A stretch of 64,000 nt of DNA from Gammaproteobacteria bacterium (GCA_018069465.1 JAGPUW010000002.1:62001-126000), one strand, 5' to 3'. Shown: positions 1 through 9,125, numbered from the stretch's first letter. Made by a program: numbers and translations. The notes: generated by a model not told the origin, from the letters alone.

Positions 1-2764
1 CTTTACTGATTTCGACCGCCGTGACCTTGTACTCTGGGCAGTTGGTGGCCCAGTCGGAGTTGTCGGTGGTAATCACATTCGCGCCGGATTCGGGGAAGTG
101 GAAGGTGGTATAGACCACGCCGGGTTGGATGTTCTCGCTGACTTTGGCGCGCAGTACGGTGTCGCCAACGCGGCTTTTAATACCGGCCCAGTCGCCATCT
201 TTAATGCCGCGCTCCTCGGCGTCGTGGGGGTGGAGCTCGAGAATATCTTCACTGTGCCACTGGTTGTTCTCGGTGCGACGGGTTTGGGCGCCGACGTTGT
301 ACTGGCTGAGAATACGCCCGGTGGTGAGTAGCAGTGGGAACTTGCGATTGGCGCGCTCGTCGGTGGGCACATACTCCGTAACGGCGAAGAAGCCCTTGCC
401 GCGCACAAACTCATTGATGTGCATGGTCGGTGTGCCGTCGGGGGTCTCTTCATTACAGGGCCACTGAATACTGCCGGCAGCGTCCAGCTTGTCGAAGCTG
501 ACATTGGTAAAGGTCGGCGTCAGGCGGGCGATCTCATCCATAATTTCGCTGGGGTGGTCGTAGTGCATATCGACACCCAGCGCCTTGGCCAGCCCCATGG
601 TGGCTTCCCAGTCGGCGAGTCCCGCTTTGGGCGGCATGGCCTGGCGTACCGGTGAAATACGTCGCTCGGCATTGGTGAAAGTGCCGTCTTTCTCAAGGAA
701 GGAGGAGCCGGGTAAGAACACGTGGGCAAATTTTGCGGTTTCGTTGAGGAAGAGGTCCTGTACTACCAGGCATTCCAGTGACGAGAGCGCCGCTTCAACG
801 TGATGGGTGTTGGGGTCCGACTGGGCGATATCTTCGCCGTGGCAATACAGGCCTTTAAATTCACCGTCGATGGCGGCGTCGAACATATTGGGAATGCGCA
901 GGCCGGGCTCGGGGTCGAGGCTGACATTCCAGTCGTTCTCAAACAGGGCGCGGGTGGAAGCGTCTGATATGTGTCGGTAGCCGGGTAGTTCGTGGGGGAA
1001 GGAACCCATGTCGCAGGAGCCCTGCACATTGTTCTGGCCGCGCATGGGGTTAACGCCGACGCCTTCGCGGCCGATGTTACCGGTGAGCATGGCGAGGTTG
1101 GCAACGCCCATTACTGTGGTCGAACCCTGGCTGTGCTCGGTAACGCCCAGACCGTAGTAAATAGCCGCATTGCCGCCAGTGGCAAACAGCCGGGCAGCGC
1201 TGCGAATGTCAGCGGCGGCAATGCCGGTAATGCTTTCAGTCGCTTCCGGTGAGTGTTTGGCATCGCTAATAAAAGCGCGCCACTGCTCAAAGGCTGGGGT
1301 CTCACAGCGCTCGGCAATAAAGTCTTTGGCCTCCAGGCCCTCGTCGATAATGACGTGGGCCATGGCGTTGATAAACGCGACATTGGTGCCGGGGCGAACC
1401 TGCAAGTGGTGGTCGGCCTTAACGTGGGGTGCGGCGACCAGTTCAATTTTGCGTGGATCGACGACAATCAGCTTGGCACCTTCGCGCAGACGTCTTTTCA
1501 GCCGCGAGGCGAATACCGGGTGTGCGTCGGTGGGGTTGGAGCCCATCACCATCACTACATCAGTTTGCGCGACGGAGGCAAAGGACTGGGTGCCAGCCGA
1601 TTCGCCGAGCGTGGTCTTTAAGCCGTAGCCGGTGGGCGAGTGACAAACCCGGGCGCAGGTGTCGATATTGTTGTTGCCAAAGCCGGCGCGAACCAGCTTT
1701 TGCACTAACCAGACTTCTTCGTTGGTGCAGCGCGAGGAGGAAATAGCGCCAATGCTGTTGTTGCCGTACTTTTCCTGAATGCCGCGCAAGCGCTTGGCGG
1801 CAAAGGCGAAGGCCTCGTCCCAGCTGACTTCCCGCCACTCGTCTTCAATATTGTCGCGCACCATCGGTGAGGTGATGCGATCCTGGTGGGTGGCGTAGCC
1901 AAAGGCAAAACGGCCCTTGACGCAGGCGTGGCCCTCATTGGCTTTGCCGTCTTTCCAGGGGGTCATGTTGACCACGGTGTTGCCGCGCATTTCGGCTTTG
2001 AAAGCACAGCCAACGCCGCAATAGGCGCAGGTGGTGATCACGCTGTGCTCGGGCTGGCCGAGTTTAATAATGGTGTTTTCGGTCAGCGTGGCAGTGGGGC
2101 AAGCGGCAACGCAGGCACCGCAGGAGACACACTCTGAATCCATAAAGTCTTCATTTTGACCGGGGCTGACTTTTGATTCAAAGCCGCGACCGTCAATAGT
2201 CAGCGCAAACGTGCCCTGGGTTTCTTCGCAGGCGCGCACGCAGCGTGAGCAGACGATGCACTTGGACGGATCGAAGGTGAAATAAGGGTTGGACTCATCT
2301 TTCTCGGCGTCGAGATGATTATTGCCCGCATAGCCGTAGCGCACATCGCGCAGGCCCACTTCACCGGCGGTGTCCTGCAATTCGCAGTTGCCATTGGTGG
2401 GGCAGGTCAGGCAATCGAGGGGGTGATCGGAGATATACAGCTCCATCACATTGCGGCGCAGCTTGGCGACCTTATCGGTTTGCGTATTGACCACCATGCC
2501 GTTTTCGGCGGGCGTGGTGCACGAGGCCGGATAGCCCTTGCGGCCTTCGATTTCAACCATGCACATACGGCAGGAGCCAAATACTTCGAGGCTGTCGGTG
2601 GCGCAGAGCTTGGGCACTTTTATGCCCGCTTCGGCGGCGGCGCGCATCACCGAGGTGCCCTCGGGCACGTCGATATCAACACCGTCAATATTGAGGGTGA
2701 CGGTTTCAGTCGAAAGACTGGGCGGTGTGCCGTAGTCCTTTTCGGGTTCGTAATATTGCAGCAT
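1..2764 (-). CDS. fdsA: NAD-dependent formate dehydrogenase, catalytic alpha subunit (partial)
   Basis: Molybdenum-containing subunit that oxidises formate to CO2 and passes electrons to FdsB/FdsG and NAD+ in the cytoplasm. The start is ATG at 2764 with an AGAGG ribosome site; about 921 codons are visible and the 3' end lies outside the window. Seen from the N-terminus: a [2Fe-2S] ferredoxin domain (Cys 54, 65, 68, 82), HPLDCLTC near 114-121, two 4Fe-4S motifs (CIVCSRC near 169, CVSCGAC near 212), then CAYCGVGC near 246 opening the molybdopterin oxidoreductase domain. The active-site residue is Cys374 in RVCHSPTGYG, so this is a cysteine and not a selenocysteine enzyme. It follows fdsB by 46 bases. 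Any accessory genes (fdsC, fdsD) would lie beyond base 1. Confidence 0.95.
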   Translation of the reverse strand, partial: MLQYYEPEKDYGTPPSLSTETVTLNIDGVDIDVPEGTSVMRAAAEAGIKVPKLCATDSLEVFGSCRMCMVEIEGRKGYPASCTTPAENGMVVNTQTDKVAKLRRNVMELYISDHPLDCLTCPTNGNCELQDTAGEVGLRDVRYGYAGNNHLDAEKDESNPYFTFDPSKCIVCSRCVRACEETQGTFALTIDGRGFESKVSPGQNEDFMDSECVSCGACVAACPTATLTENTIIKLGQPEHSVITTCAYCGVGCAFKAEMRGNTVVNMTPWKDGKANEGHACVKGRFAFGYATHQDRITSPMVRDNIEDEWREVSWDEAFAFAAKRLRGIQEKYGNNSIGAISSSRCTNEEVWLVQKLVRAGFGNNNIDTCARVCHSPTGYGLKTTLGESAGTQSFASVAQTDVVMVMGSNPTDAHPVFASRLKRRLREGAKLIVVDPRKIELVAAPHVKADHHLQVRPGTNVAFINAMAHVIIDEGLEAKDFIAERCETPAFEQWRAFISDAKHSPEATESITGIAAADIRSAARLFATGGNAAIYYGLGVTEHSQGSTTVMGVANLAMLTGNIGREGVGVNPMRGQNNVQGSCDMGSFPHELPGYRHISDASTRALFENDWNVSLDPEPGLRIPNMFDAAIDGEFKGLYCHGEDIAQSDPNTHHVEAALSSLECLVVQDLFLNETAKFAHVFLPGSSFLEKDGTFTNAERRISPVRQAMPPKAGLADWEATMGLAKALGVDMHYDHPSEIMDEIARLTPTFTNVSFDKLDAAGSIQWPCNEETPDGTPTMHINEFVRGKGFFAVTEYVPTDERANRKFPLLLTTGRILSQYNVGAQTRRTENNQWHSEDILELHPHDAEERGIKDGDWAGIKSRVGDTVLRAKVSENIQPGVVYTTFHFPESGANVITTDNSDWATNCPEYKVTAVEISK

Positions 2765-2810
2765 CTCGGATACCTCTTGCAGGGCTAATGAGTCGGTAGT
2801 GAGCGACGCA

Positions 2811-4340
2811 CTAGCCACCAAATTCTTCGGGAAAGTGTTTAATCGCGCTGCGTACGGGGAAGGGGGTTAGGCCACCCATCGCGCAGAGCGAGCCGTATTC
2901 CATGGTTTCACACAGCTCTTCCAGTAATATTAGATTGTCATCGCGCTGTTCGCCCGCACGGATCTTGTCGAGCACCTCGACACCGCGTGTGGAGCCGACC
3001 CGGCAGGGCGTGCACTTGCCGCAGGACTCGACCACACAGAACTCCATGGCGAAGCGGGCTTGTTCGAGCATATCGACGCTGTCGTCAAAGACCACCACCC
3101 CACCGTGACCGAGCATGGCGCTAGCGGCGGCGAAAGATTCGTAGTCGAGGCTGATATCGAGTGCGGATGCGGGTAAATAGGCACCGAGGGGGCCACCCAC
3201 CTGTACTGCTTTTATCGGCTTGCCGCTGGCGGTGCCAGCACCGAAGTCTTCGAGCAAGCTGCGCAGGGTGCTGCCAAAGGCGAGTTCGACAATGCCGCCA
3301 CGTTTGATATTGCCAGCCAGTTGCATGGGCAGGGTGCCGATGGAGCGACCCACGCCGAGGCTTTTATAGTGCGCCGCACCTTTTTCAAAGATGCTCGAAA
3401 TGGTGGCCAGGGTCAGTACGTTGTTAATCACCGTGGGCTGACCGAACAGGCCAACGATGGCGGGCAGGGGCGGTTTGGCGCGTACCATGCCGCGCTTGCC
3501 TTCAAGGCTGTCGAGCAGGGAGGTCTCCTCACCGCAAATATAAGCACCGGCACCGAGGCGCACTTCTAAATCAAAATGCTTGCCGCTACCGGCAACATTG
3601 CTACCTAAATAACCGGCTGCGTAGGCATTGGCGAGGGCGGTTTTCAGTACGCTAAAGGCTTTCGGGTATTCCGAACGCAAGTAGATGTAACCCTGAGTTG
3701 CACCCGTGCCCAATCCGGCAATGGTCATGCCTTCGATCAGTTGGTAGGGGTCGGCTTCCATCAGCAGGCGGTCGGCAAAAGTACCGGAGTCACCCTCATC
3801 GGCGTTGCAGACAATGTATTTTTGCGCGGCCGGGGTATCGAGCACCGTCTGCCATTTAATACCGGCGGGGAAGGCCGCACCACCGCGACCGCGCAGGCCG
3901 GATTCTTTGACTTCATCGACAATGGCCTGGGGCTGCATCGCTAGCGCACGGCTCAAGCCCGCGTAGCCACCCTGACTTTTGTAGTCGTCAATAGAGAGTG
4001 GGTCGACAATACCGGCGCGGGCAAAGTTGAGCCGCTGCTGGTTTTTCAGATAGGGGATTTCTTCGCTCAGGCCGAGGGCGAGCTTGTCGCCTTTGCCCTC
4101 GTAAAAGCCCGCGTCGAACAGGGCGCCGACATCGCTGGCTTCAACGGGCCCAAAGGCCCTACGGCCCTGGTCAGTGGCAACTTCAACCAGCGTTTCGAGC
4201 CAGAACAGGCCGCGTGAGCCAGTACGAATTATTTGCAGGCTGATATCGCGCTGTGCTGCTTGCGCACTAATGGCATCGGCAACCGCGTCGGCACCCAGGG
4301 CGCAGGCGGTGGTATCGCGGGGTACATAAATGGTAATCAT
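2811..4340 (-). CDS. fdsB: NAD-dependent formate dehydrogenase, beta subunit (NuoF-like)
   Basis: NADH-generating flavoprotein subunit, 509 residues, the usual length for FdsB. The first ~110 residues form a thioredoxin-like region. The NuoF part follows, with the FMN/NAD-binding GLRGRGGAAFPAG near 150, GEETSLLDSLEGKRG near 270, and the 4Fe-4S ligands ESCGKCTPC near 435 plus LCAMGG near 485. By family knowledge it takes electrons from FdsA through Fe-S clusters and reduces NAD+. Its ATG overlaps the fdsG stop codon by one base (TAATG), which indicates translational coupling. Order is fdsG-fdsB-fdsA on the minus strand. Confidence 0.95.
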   Translation of the reverse strand: MITIYVPRDTTACALGADAVADAISAQAAQRDISLQIIRTGSRGLFWLETLVEVATDQGRRAFGPVEASDVGALFDAGFYEGKGDKLALGLSEEIPYLKNQQRLNFARAGIVDPLSIDDYKSQGGYAGLSRALAMQPQAIVDEVKESGLRGRGGAAFPAGIKWQTVLDTPAAQKYIVCNADEGDSGTFADRLLMEADPYQLIEGMTIAGLGTGATQGYIYLRSEYPKAFSVLKTALANAYAAGYLGSNVAGSGKHFDLEVRLGAGAYICGEETSLLDSLEGKRGMVRAKPPLPAIVGLFGQPTVINNVLTLATISSIFEKGAAHYKSLGVGRSIGTLPMQLAGNIKRGGIVELAFGSTLRSLLEDFGAGTASGKPIKAVQVGGPLGAYLPASALDISLDYESFAAASAMLGHGGVVVFDDSVDMLEQARFAMEFCVVESCGKCTPCRVGSTRGVEVLDKIRAGEQRDDNLILLEELCETMEYGSLCAMGGLTPFPVRSAIKHFPEEFGG

Positions 4341-4810
4341 TATTTGGCCTCCGGTGCGCTGACCAATGCATCGAAGCGCTCTGGCGTGACCCGAGCGTGC
4401 AGCTGGTCGTCGATTTGCACAGACGGCCCGCAGGCGCAGTTGCCCAGGCAGTAAACCGGCTCAAGACTAATAGCGCCGTCGCTGGTGGTTTCGCCAACAT
4501 TAATGCCAAGTTTGTTGGTCATGTGCTGCTCAAGCTCTCTGGCACCAACGGCCTGGCAGGCCTCGGCGCGGCAGATTTGCACGACCTGCTGGCCCATCGG
4601 CTCGCTGTGGAAGTGGTGATAAAAGCTAATCACACCGTGCACCTCAGCTCGCGACAGGCTCAGCGCCTCGGCGATAGCGGGCACCGATACGGAGGGTACA
4701 AAACCTTGTACATGCTGGATTTCGTGGAGTATTGGCAGCAGCGCGCCGGGTAAATCTTTGAGGCGATCAATAATCTCGCCAATTGCTGCCATATTGATTA
4801 CTGGCGTCAT
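4340..4810 (-). CDS. fdsG: NAD-dependent formate dehydrogenase, gamma subunit (NuoE-like)
   Basis: A 156-residue thioredoxin-fold [2Fe-2S] protein, first gene of the fds operon. The cluster ligands are visible as CRAEAC (C-x4-C) near 79 and CLGNC (C-x3-C) near 120, as in the 24 kDa subunit of complex I. It would relay electrons within the soluble formate dehydrogenase. The upstream gap to 5138 holds the only likely promoter region. No LysR-type regulator (fdsR) is seen beside it, unlike some characterised fds operons. Confidence 0.93.
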   Translation of the reverse strand: MTPVINMAAIGEIIDRLKDLPGALLPILHEIQHVQGFVPSVSVPAIAEALSLSRAEVHGVISFYHHFHSEPMGQQVVQICRAEACQAVGARELEQHMTNKLGINVGETTSDGAISLEPVYCLGNCACGPSVQIDDQLHARVTPERFDALVSAPEAK

Positions 4811-5138
4811 CGCGCAGCTCCCATAAGTGTTGTGGTACCGAGGCTTGCCCTTCTGCCCATCCCTGTGCCGCCTGAGCTGTAACTTGCTGGTGCAGATGGA
4901 AAGTGCTTGCCGGGTAAAGCTGTCGGCTTAAATACGGTGTAGAAAATAAAGGCAGAAATTATAAAGCAATAAGCTGACAATTTCCCCTGTTACGCGGTGA
5001 TGATTAGCGGCTGGCCTATTGGGTTGAAGGGCGCTGTTAAAGCAGCACAATAGCCACTGTTTAGCTGAGGGTTTGTTATGGTGTTGCCTGCCTCTATAGC
5101 CTCACGTTACCCACCCACTGCGGATAGAATTAAGCCCT
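4811..5138. other. Intergenic region between divergent fdsG and GDT1-like gene
   Basis: No gene is seen here. On the minus strand a TATAAT hexamer lies at 4963-4958, a plausible -10 box for the fds operon. No good -35 box sits at 17 bases from it, so the promoter call is weak. The plus-strand promoter for the next gene should also be here. Confidence 0.3.
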
Positions 5139-5411
5139 ATGGATTTGAAAATATTTCTGAGCATTTTTGCCACCGTATTCATTGCCGAGCTGGGCGATAA
5201 AACCCAGCTGGCGACCCTGTTGTTTGCCGCTGATAAAGACGTCAGCAAGCTCACTGTTTTTTTTGCAGCATCGGCGGCGCTGGTCGTGGCCTCGGCCATC
5301 GGGGTGCTGGCGGGCAGTTTTTTATCTGCCTATATCAGTGAAAAGATAATGGCCTATATTGCGGGCATCGGCTTTATGCTGATCGGTGCCTACACGCTCT
5401 ATCAGGCATGA
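5139..5411 (+). CDS. GDT1/TMEM165 (UPF0016) family membrane transporter, single-repeat form
   Basis: A 90-residue, highly hydrophobic protein with about three membrane segments. The family signature E-x-G-D-K-T is present as AELGDKTQLATLLF near residues 15-28. Family members move Mn2+, Ca2+ or H+ across membranes. The full-length form has two such repeats, whereas this one has a single copy and would need to dimerise. No second half-gene is beside it. Substrate is not readable from the sequence. Confidence 0.8.
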   Translation: MDLKIFLSIFATVFIAELGDKTQLATLLFAADKDVSKLTVFFAASAALVVASAIGVLAGSFLSAYISEKIMAYIAGIGFMLIGAYTLYQA

Positions 5412-5520
5412 TTGGGGTTTAAAATGACATTTGATGGAGGGCGGCAACTTGCGCTTTTGCCCCCCTGTGCTTGACTATTAAATAGGGCACATGGCATCAA
5501 TTTAAAGGGACGGGTTGGTA

Positions 5521-6417
5521 ATGAGTAAACAGGTAAAGTATTGGCAGGGCCATGATGACTGGCACGAGGCAGAACAGGCCTGGGATGAGCGGGCAGCACA
5601 ACTGGCTGGGGACACCCCTTTAAAAACCTTTAAAAAAAATCCCAATTTACCCGGTATTCGCACCAAAACGCGCAAAAACTTAAGCTGGAAAACCCTCTCC
5701 TATCTCCACCACCACGACTACAGCGGCAAGCTCGGTAGCTACTTTTGGCAGCGGCCCATCAAACACGGCCTGGGCCTGCTCAGTGCGCTGTTAAAAAAAC
5801 AAAGCTACCGCCGCGATGGTGATTTCTTCCTCTATGGTTTACGCAACCTTGCCGAGTTTGAAAAACAACTCGATGCCCCTGATACCGTGCTGGTGGTCGG
5901 CTTTTCCTACTGTCACAAACCTTTTGAATGCCCGGAGGGGCGCTTTACCGATGCCTGTAGTCACAACCCCGAACACCCGGTTTGTGGCCAGTGCTTCATT
6001 GGTAAATGCGTGCACAGCCTGCCCGAAACGCAAGTTGTACCCCTGTTTATCACCACCGTACATTACATCGGCGAAAAGATGATTGAGGCCCGACAAAACT
6101 GGCCCCAGCACAATGTGCTGTTCGTGATTACCGCCTGCGAACTGACCCTGGAAATGTTTGGCAAAATCGGCGTCGCCGTCGATTTGCAAGGCATCGGCGT
6201 GCGCCTCGATGGGCAAATCTGCAACACCATGAAAGCTTTTGAAGCCTCCGAAATTGGCATTAAACCGGGCATGGCGATTGTCACGGATAAAACGCAAGGG
6301 CGGATGATGGACTTGTTTCGCCAGTTTGGGCAGGGCGCGGCCGGGCGCTCGCCCAGTGGAGTGCCCAGCAGGGCCGGGCTGGCTGACAATATTATTGCCA
6401 GCGATGGTGGGCATTAG
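5521..6417 (+). CDS. Cysteine-rich DUF116-like protein
   Basis: A 298-residue soluble protein, probably cytoplasmic, of unknown function. The start is set at ATG 5521; a TTG at 5515 in frame is possible. The middle holds six closely spaced cysteines (SYCHKPFEC near 130-136, then DAC, PVCGQC and GKC). The C-terminal half has TACELTLEMF and LDGQICNTM. The run CGxC ... AC ... G-x-CNT resembles the layout of DUF116 proteins, which suggests a metal or Fe-S site. That assignment is by eye and moderate. It stands alone, with the GDT1-like gene upstream and the cassette array downstream. Confidence 0.55.
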   Translation: MSKQVKYWQGHDDWHEAEQAWDERAAQLAGDTPLKTFKKNPNLPGIRTKTRKNLSWKTLSYLHHHDYSGKLGSYFWQRPIKHGLGLLSALLKKQSYRRDGDFFLYGLRNLAEFEKQLDAPDTVLVVGFSYCHKPFECPEGRFTDACSHNPEHPVCGQCFIGKCVHSLPETQVVPLFITTVHYIGEKMIEARQNWPQHNVLFVITACELTLEMFGKIGVAVDLQGIGVRLDGQICNTMKAFEASEIGIKPGMAIVTDKTQGRMMDLFRQFGQGAAGRSPSGVPSRAGLADNIIASDGGH

Positions 6418-6541
6418 CTGGCTTGGTCAGCCTATAAGCGGTATCTGCCTGTATGTTCTTGTGTCTTGCTAGTGGGCATTGCTACGCGTTTTTGTTACCC
6501 CAGTTTTTTCGCCGGGGCAGTATCCATTGCTTGATGGGCGT

Positions 6542-6615
6542 GTTAACGGGAATTAAAGTCCTGCTATATAAAAGAATTAAAGGGGATTGAGTTTCCTGTT
6601 AACAACAAGTTATGC
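6542..6615 (+). other. Possible left boundary of the cassette array (degenerate attC or attI-like)
   Basis: GTTAACGGGAA (6542-6552) and TTTCCTGTTAAC (6591-6602) form an inverted repeat, followed five bases later by a GTTATGC box (6609-6615) where cassette 1 begins. The right half matches the L'-spacer-R' layout of attC. The left half lacks both the extrahelical base and a recognisable R'' box. It could be a decayed attC of a lost cassette or an attI-like site. Confidence 0.35.
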
Positions 6616-6630
6616 ATTTAGGAGAAGTTC

Positions 6631-7035
6631 ATGCCCATAACGGGAGAATGTTTTTGTGGTGTGGTGAGATATCAAGTTGCAGGAAAGCTTCGTGATGCCC
6701 GTTCGTGCCACTGTTCACGCTGTCGTAAAGCCTTTAGCTCTCAAGCGTCAGCCTATGCACTCGTTAATCCTGAAGAATTTAAATGGTTGGCAGGAAAAGA
6801 GCTTCTTACTTCATATGCAGGTCAACATGAGTTCGGCCTACAATTTTGCAGCAAATGTGGATCGACGCTATGCGGGATATTTAAAGGCTCAATTCATGGC
6901 GTTACTTTGGGGTGTGTTAACGGTGATCCAAAAATTGAATTAGGCAGGCACATTTATGTTGGTTCTAAAGCGAGCTGGGATGTTATCCCTGATGGTGTGC
7001 TGCAATACCAAGAGGGTGCCCCAGAACATGCATAA
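6631..7035 (+). CDS. GFA/CENP-V-fold zinc protein (cassette 1)
   Basis: A 134-residue protein of the glutathione-dependent formaldehyde-activating (GFA) fold. Zinc-ligand motifs are visible: GECFCG (residues 5-10), CHCSRC near 27-32 and FCSKCG near 73-78. Family members range from glutathione/formaldehyde adduct enzymes to proteins of unknown role, and the substrate cannot be read here. AGGAG precedes the ATG. The gene starts 21 bases after the cassette joint and its stop codon lies inside the R'' box of the following attC, as is common in cassettes. A second GFA-fold gene, not in a cassette, lies at 57346. Confidence 0.85.
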   Translation: MPITGECFCGVVRYQVAGKLRDARSCHCSRCRKAFSSQASAYALVNPEEFKWLAGKELLTSYAGQHEFGLQFCSKCGSTLCGIFKGSIHGVTLGCVNGDPKIELGRHIYVGSKASWDVIPDGVLQYQEGAPEHA

Positions 7036-7131
7036 CAATTGCTTGCACACGGACTCCCATAAGCGTCACGATTTTTGCTATTCGCAAAGAAACCGCACTA
7101 CTCATGGCAGCCGGTGAAGCAGGCGTTATAC
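7030..7131 (+). other. attC site 1
   Basis: The R'' box is GCATAAC (7030-7036) and the R' box GTTATAC (7125-7131). The arms pair as TTgCACaCGG with CCGGTGAA, leaving two unpaired bases (lower case) on the left arm, as in the classical aadA1 attC. Pairing continues inward, and the loop holds a TTTGC/GCAAA hairpin. Length is about 102 bases. Confidence 0.8.
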
Positions 7132-7147
7132 ATAAACAAGGATAGTT

Positions 7148-7459
7148 ATGATTATCGAAGCAAAAAAAATATCAAAGGCCTCACTTTTTAAGCTCTTACT
7201 AAAAGGTCTTGGTTGTGGTTTCTTTGTACTTTTTGTTGGGTGCGGTGTGGCGGCAATATTAGGCGCTGAAACAGTTAGCTGGAATGGTGAGCCTGTTAAG
7301 GGCTTGATGGGGGGTGTAACCGCTTTTTTGATGTGGCCATTTTTCAGCTTATTCTTAGCATGTTTTATTTGGTTGTTCAGTGTTTTTGGTTTATGGATTT
7401 ATTCATTCTTTGGCACTTTGAGTATCGAGTTCAAAGGTGTCGTAGAGAACGCAGAGTGA
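7148..7459 (+). CDS. Small two-segment membrane protein (cassette 2)
   Basis: A 103-residue protein of no recognised family. It has two hydrophobic stretches, about residues 14-38 (LLLKGLGCGFFVLFVGCG onward) and 57-90, rich in Phe, Trp and Leu, with short charged ends. It is preceded by AGGAT and starts 22 bases into its cassette. The base composition is clearly A+T-richer than the chromosomal genes around it, in keeping with transfer. An inner-membrane location is inferred and no function is proposed. Confidence 0.6.
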   Translation: MIIEAKKISKASLFKLLLKGLGCGFFVLFVGCGVAAILGAETVSWNGEPVKGLMGGVTAFLMWPFFSLFLACFIWLFSVFGLWIYSFFGTLSIEFKGVVENAE

Positions 7460-7463
7460 TTAG

Positions 7464-7553
7464 GTATAACAATGCGTTCAACTTCAGCCAGCAAGCTGGC
7501 TTGGAACTCCAAACTGCTGCGTAGTTTTCTGTCCCGTTAACGCGTCGTAAGTT
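7464..7553 (+). other. attC site 2 (partly degenerate)
   Basis: The R'' box GTATAAC (7464-7470) is the exact complement of the GTTATAC box opening this cassette. GTTcAAC (7476-7482) pairs with GTTAAC (7536-7541), with one extra base on the left arm. The R' position reads GTAAGTT (7547-7553), a poor match to GTTRRRY. A perfect AGCCAGC/GCTGGCT hairpin sits inside. Confidence 0.6.
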
Positions 7554-7596
7554 ACACAAGAACTCACACCTTATATGTGAACGTTGGAGAAGCTAA

Positions 7597-9111
7597 ATGA
7601 AAGCAAAGCAACTTTTTATAACAGGTAGTCTGGCTTTTTTTATGGCGGCGGGAATGACCTGGGCGGCCGAAGCGCCGAGGATGAAGATGGCAACGGAAAT
7701 CCCACCCGGGGTCGCAACCCCGGACAAGCTGGAGACCTCTCTCGGAACCCTGACCTCCGTCGATGGTGTGCCAGACGCGGAAACGACTCAGAAGGTTTAC
7801 GATAACCTCGATCTAGTTCGTGCCACGGAGGCGTTCCTAAACGGTCTTCCGATCGCTTCGATGTATGCGATGAAGAAGGGGCTTCTTGGGTTCGGTCCCG
7901 CCAACACCACGGCCGTTCTTTTCGAAGAGTTGATGGACTCCAGGGCGCTCTGGCTGACTCCGAACACCACCAATGTATACATGGCGAGCTGGCTGGAGCT
8001 CGGTGACGAGCCAATGGTGATTGAAACGCCCCCCGATGTCCTCGGCTTTATCGATAATGCCTGGTTCAAGTATGTGATCGATTTCGGCAGACTCGGTCCG
8101 GACAAGAGCAAGGGCGGCAAGTTCCTGATCCTGCCTCCCGGCTATGATGGCGATATACCGGAAGGCTATCACGTCGCGAAAACCAGCACCCACGGAAACT
8201 GGGTGGTCTGGCGCGGTTTCCAGGTGGACGGCTCGCCGAAACCAGCGGTTGATGCAGCGAGGAAAATATTTAAGATCTACCCGCTCTCTAAGAAGGACAA
8301 TCCGCCAGCGATGGCCTTCGTCAACGCATCCGGCAAGTTCCACAACACAATCCACCGCATGGACTTCGGATACTGGGAGGAGCTCGACGCGACCATTCAG
8401 GTCGAGCCTCTGGAAGGACTCGACGTGGAGACCCGCGGTCTGCTCGCCTCGATCGGCATCAAGAAGGGGCAGGCGTTCAAGCCCGACGCACGGATGAAGA
8501 AGATCCTCACTGACGCGGCAGCGATCGGGTCGGTGACCTCTCGAGCCTTAACGGCTCGACCGAGGGATCAGCGGCACTACCTCTATCCCGGAAAGCGGAT
8601 GTGGACCAATCCCTTCGTGGAGAAGCGTTACGATTTCCTACTGGATGGCGAGCGACTTCTGGATTCACGCGTCTACATGCATTTCTACGCCACCGGGATC
8701 ACCCCCGCCATGGCTTTGAAACTTATTGGTAAGGGATCGCAGTATGCCATCGCATACCTCGACAAGGACGGCAATGCTCTCGATGGCAGCAAGACCTATA
8801 AGATCAACGTGCCCAGGGACGTCCCGGTGAAAGACTTCTGGTCCTTTACCCCCTACGACAATCAGACCCGCGGCATGTTGCAGACCGACCAGCGGTTTCC
8901 GGGCATTGACAACAACAAGGAGGGCTTGAAGCAGAGTGCGGATGGCTCCTACGACATCTACTTCGGACCGAAGGCTCCAGAAGGTCAGGAGAACAACTGG
9001 ATTCAAACCGTCCCGGGCAAGGGGTGGAACACCATCCTCCGCCTTTACGGGCCGCTCGAGCCATGGTTCGACAGGAGCTGGATGCCGGGTGATCCGGTGC
9101 TGGTGAAGTAG
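7597..9111 (+). CDS. DUF1254/DUF1214 family secreted protein (cassette 3)
   Basis: A 504-residue protein with an N-terminal signal peptide (residues 1-24, cut after TWAA). It has a DUF1254 domain at about 50-200 (ATEAFLNGLP, NTTNVYMASW) and a DUF1214 domain at about 340-495 (KINVPRDVPVKDFWSFTPYD near the start, NWIQTVPGKGW near the end). This two-domain family is widespread and of unknown biochemical role; a periplasmic location is inferred. GGAG precedes the ATG. It is large for a gene cassette, and its G+C-rich codon use differs from the A+T-rich genes before it. It is directly followed by a textbook attC. Confidence 0.85.
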   Translation: MKAKQLFITGSLAFFMAAGMTWAAEAPRMKMATEIPPGVATPDKLETSLGTLTSVDGVPDAETTQKVYDNLDLVRATEAFLNGLPIASMYAMKKGLLGFGPANTTAVLFEELMDSRALWLTPNTTNVYMASWLELGDEPMVIETPPDVLGFIDNAWFKYVIDFGRLGPDKSKGGKFLILPPGYDGDIPEGYHVAKTSTHGNWVVWRGFQVDGSPKPAVDAARKIFKIYPLSKKDNPPAMAFVNASGKFHNTIHRMDFGYWEELDATIQVEPLEGLDVETRGLLASIGIKKGQAFKPDARMKKILTDAAAIGSVTSRALTARPRDQRHYLYPGKRMWTNPFVEKRYDFLLDGERLLDSRVYMHFYATGITPAMALKLIGKGSQYAIAYLDKDGNALDGSKTYKINVPRDVPVKDFWSFTPYDNQTRGMLQTDQRFPGIDNNKEGLKQSADGSYDIYFGPKAPEGQENNWIQTVPGKGWNTILRLYGPLEPWFDRSWMPGDPVLVK

Positions 9112-9125
9112 TTGCGATGCACATC

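Noticed and set aside
1643-1645. Possible selenocysteine in the formate dehydrogenase
   Set aside because: The codon reads TGT (Cys) and no in-frame TGA is present.
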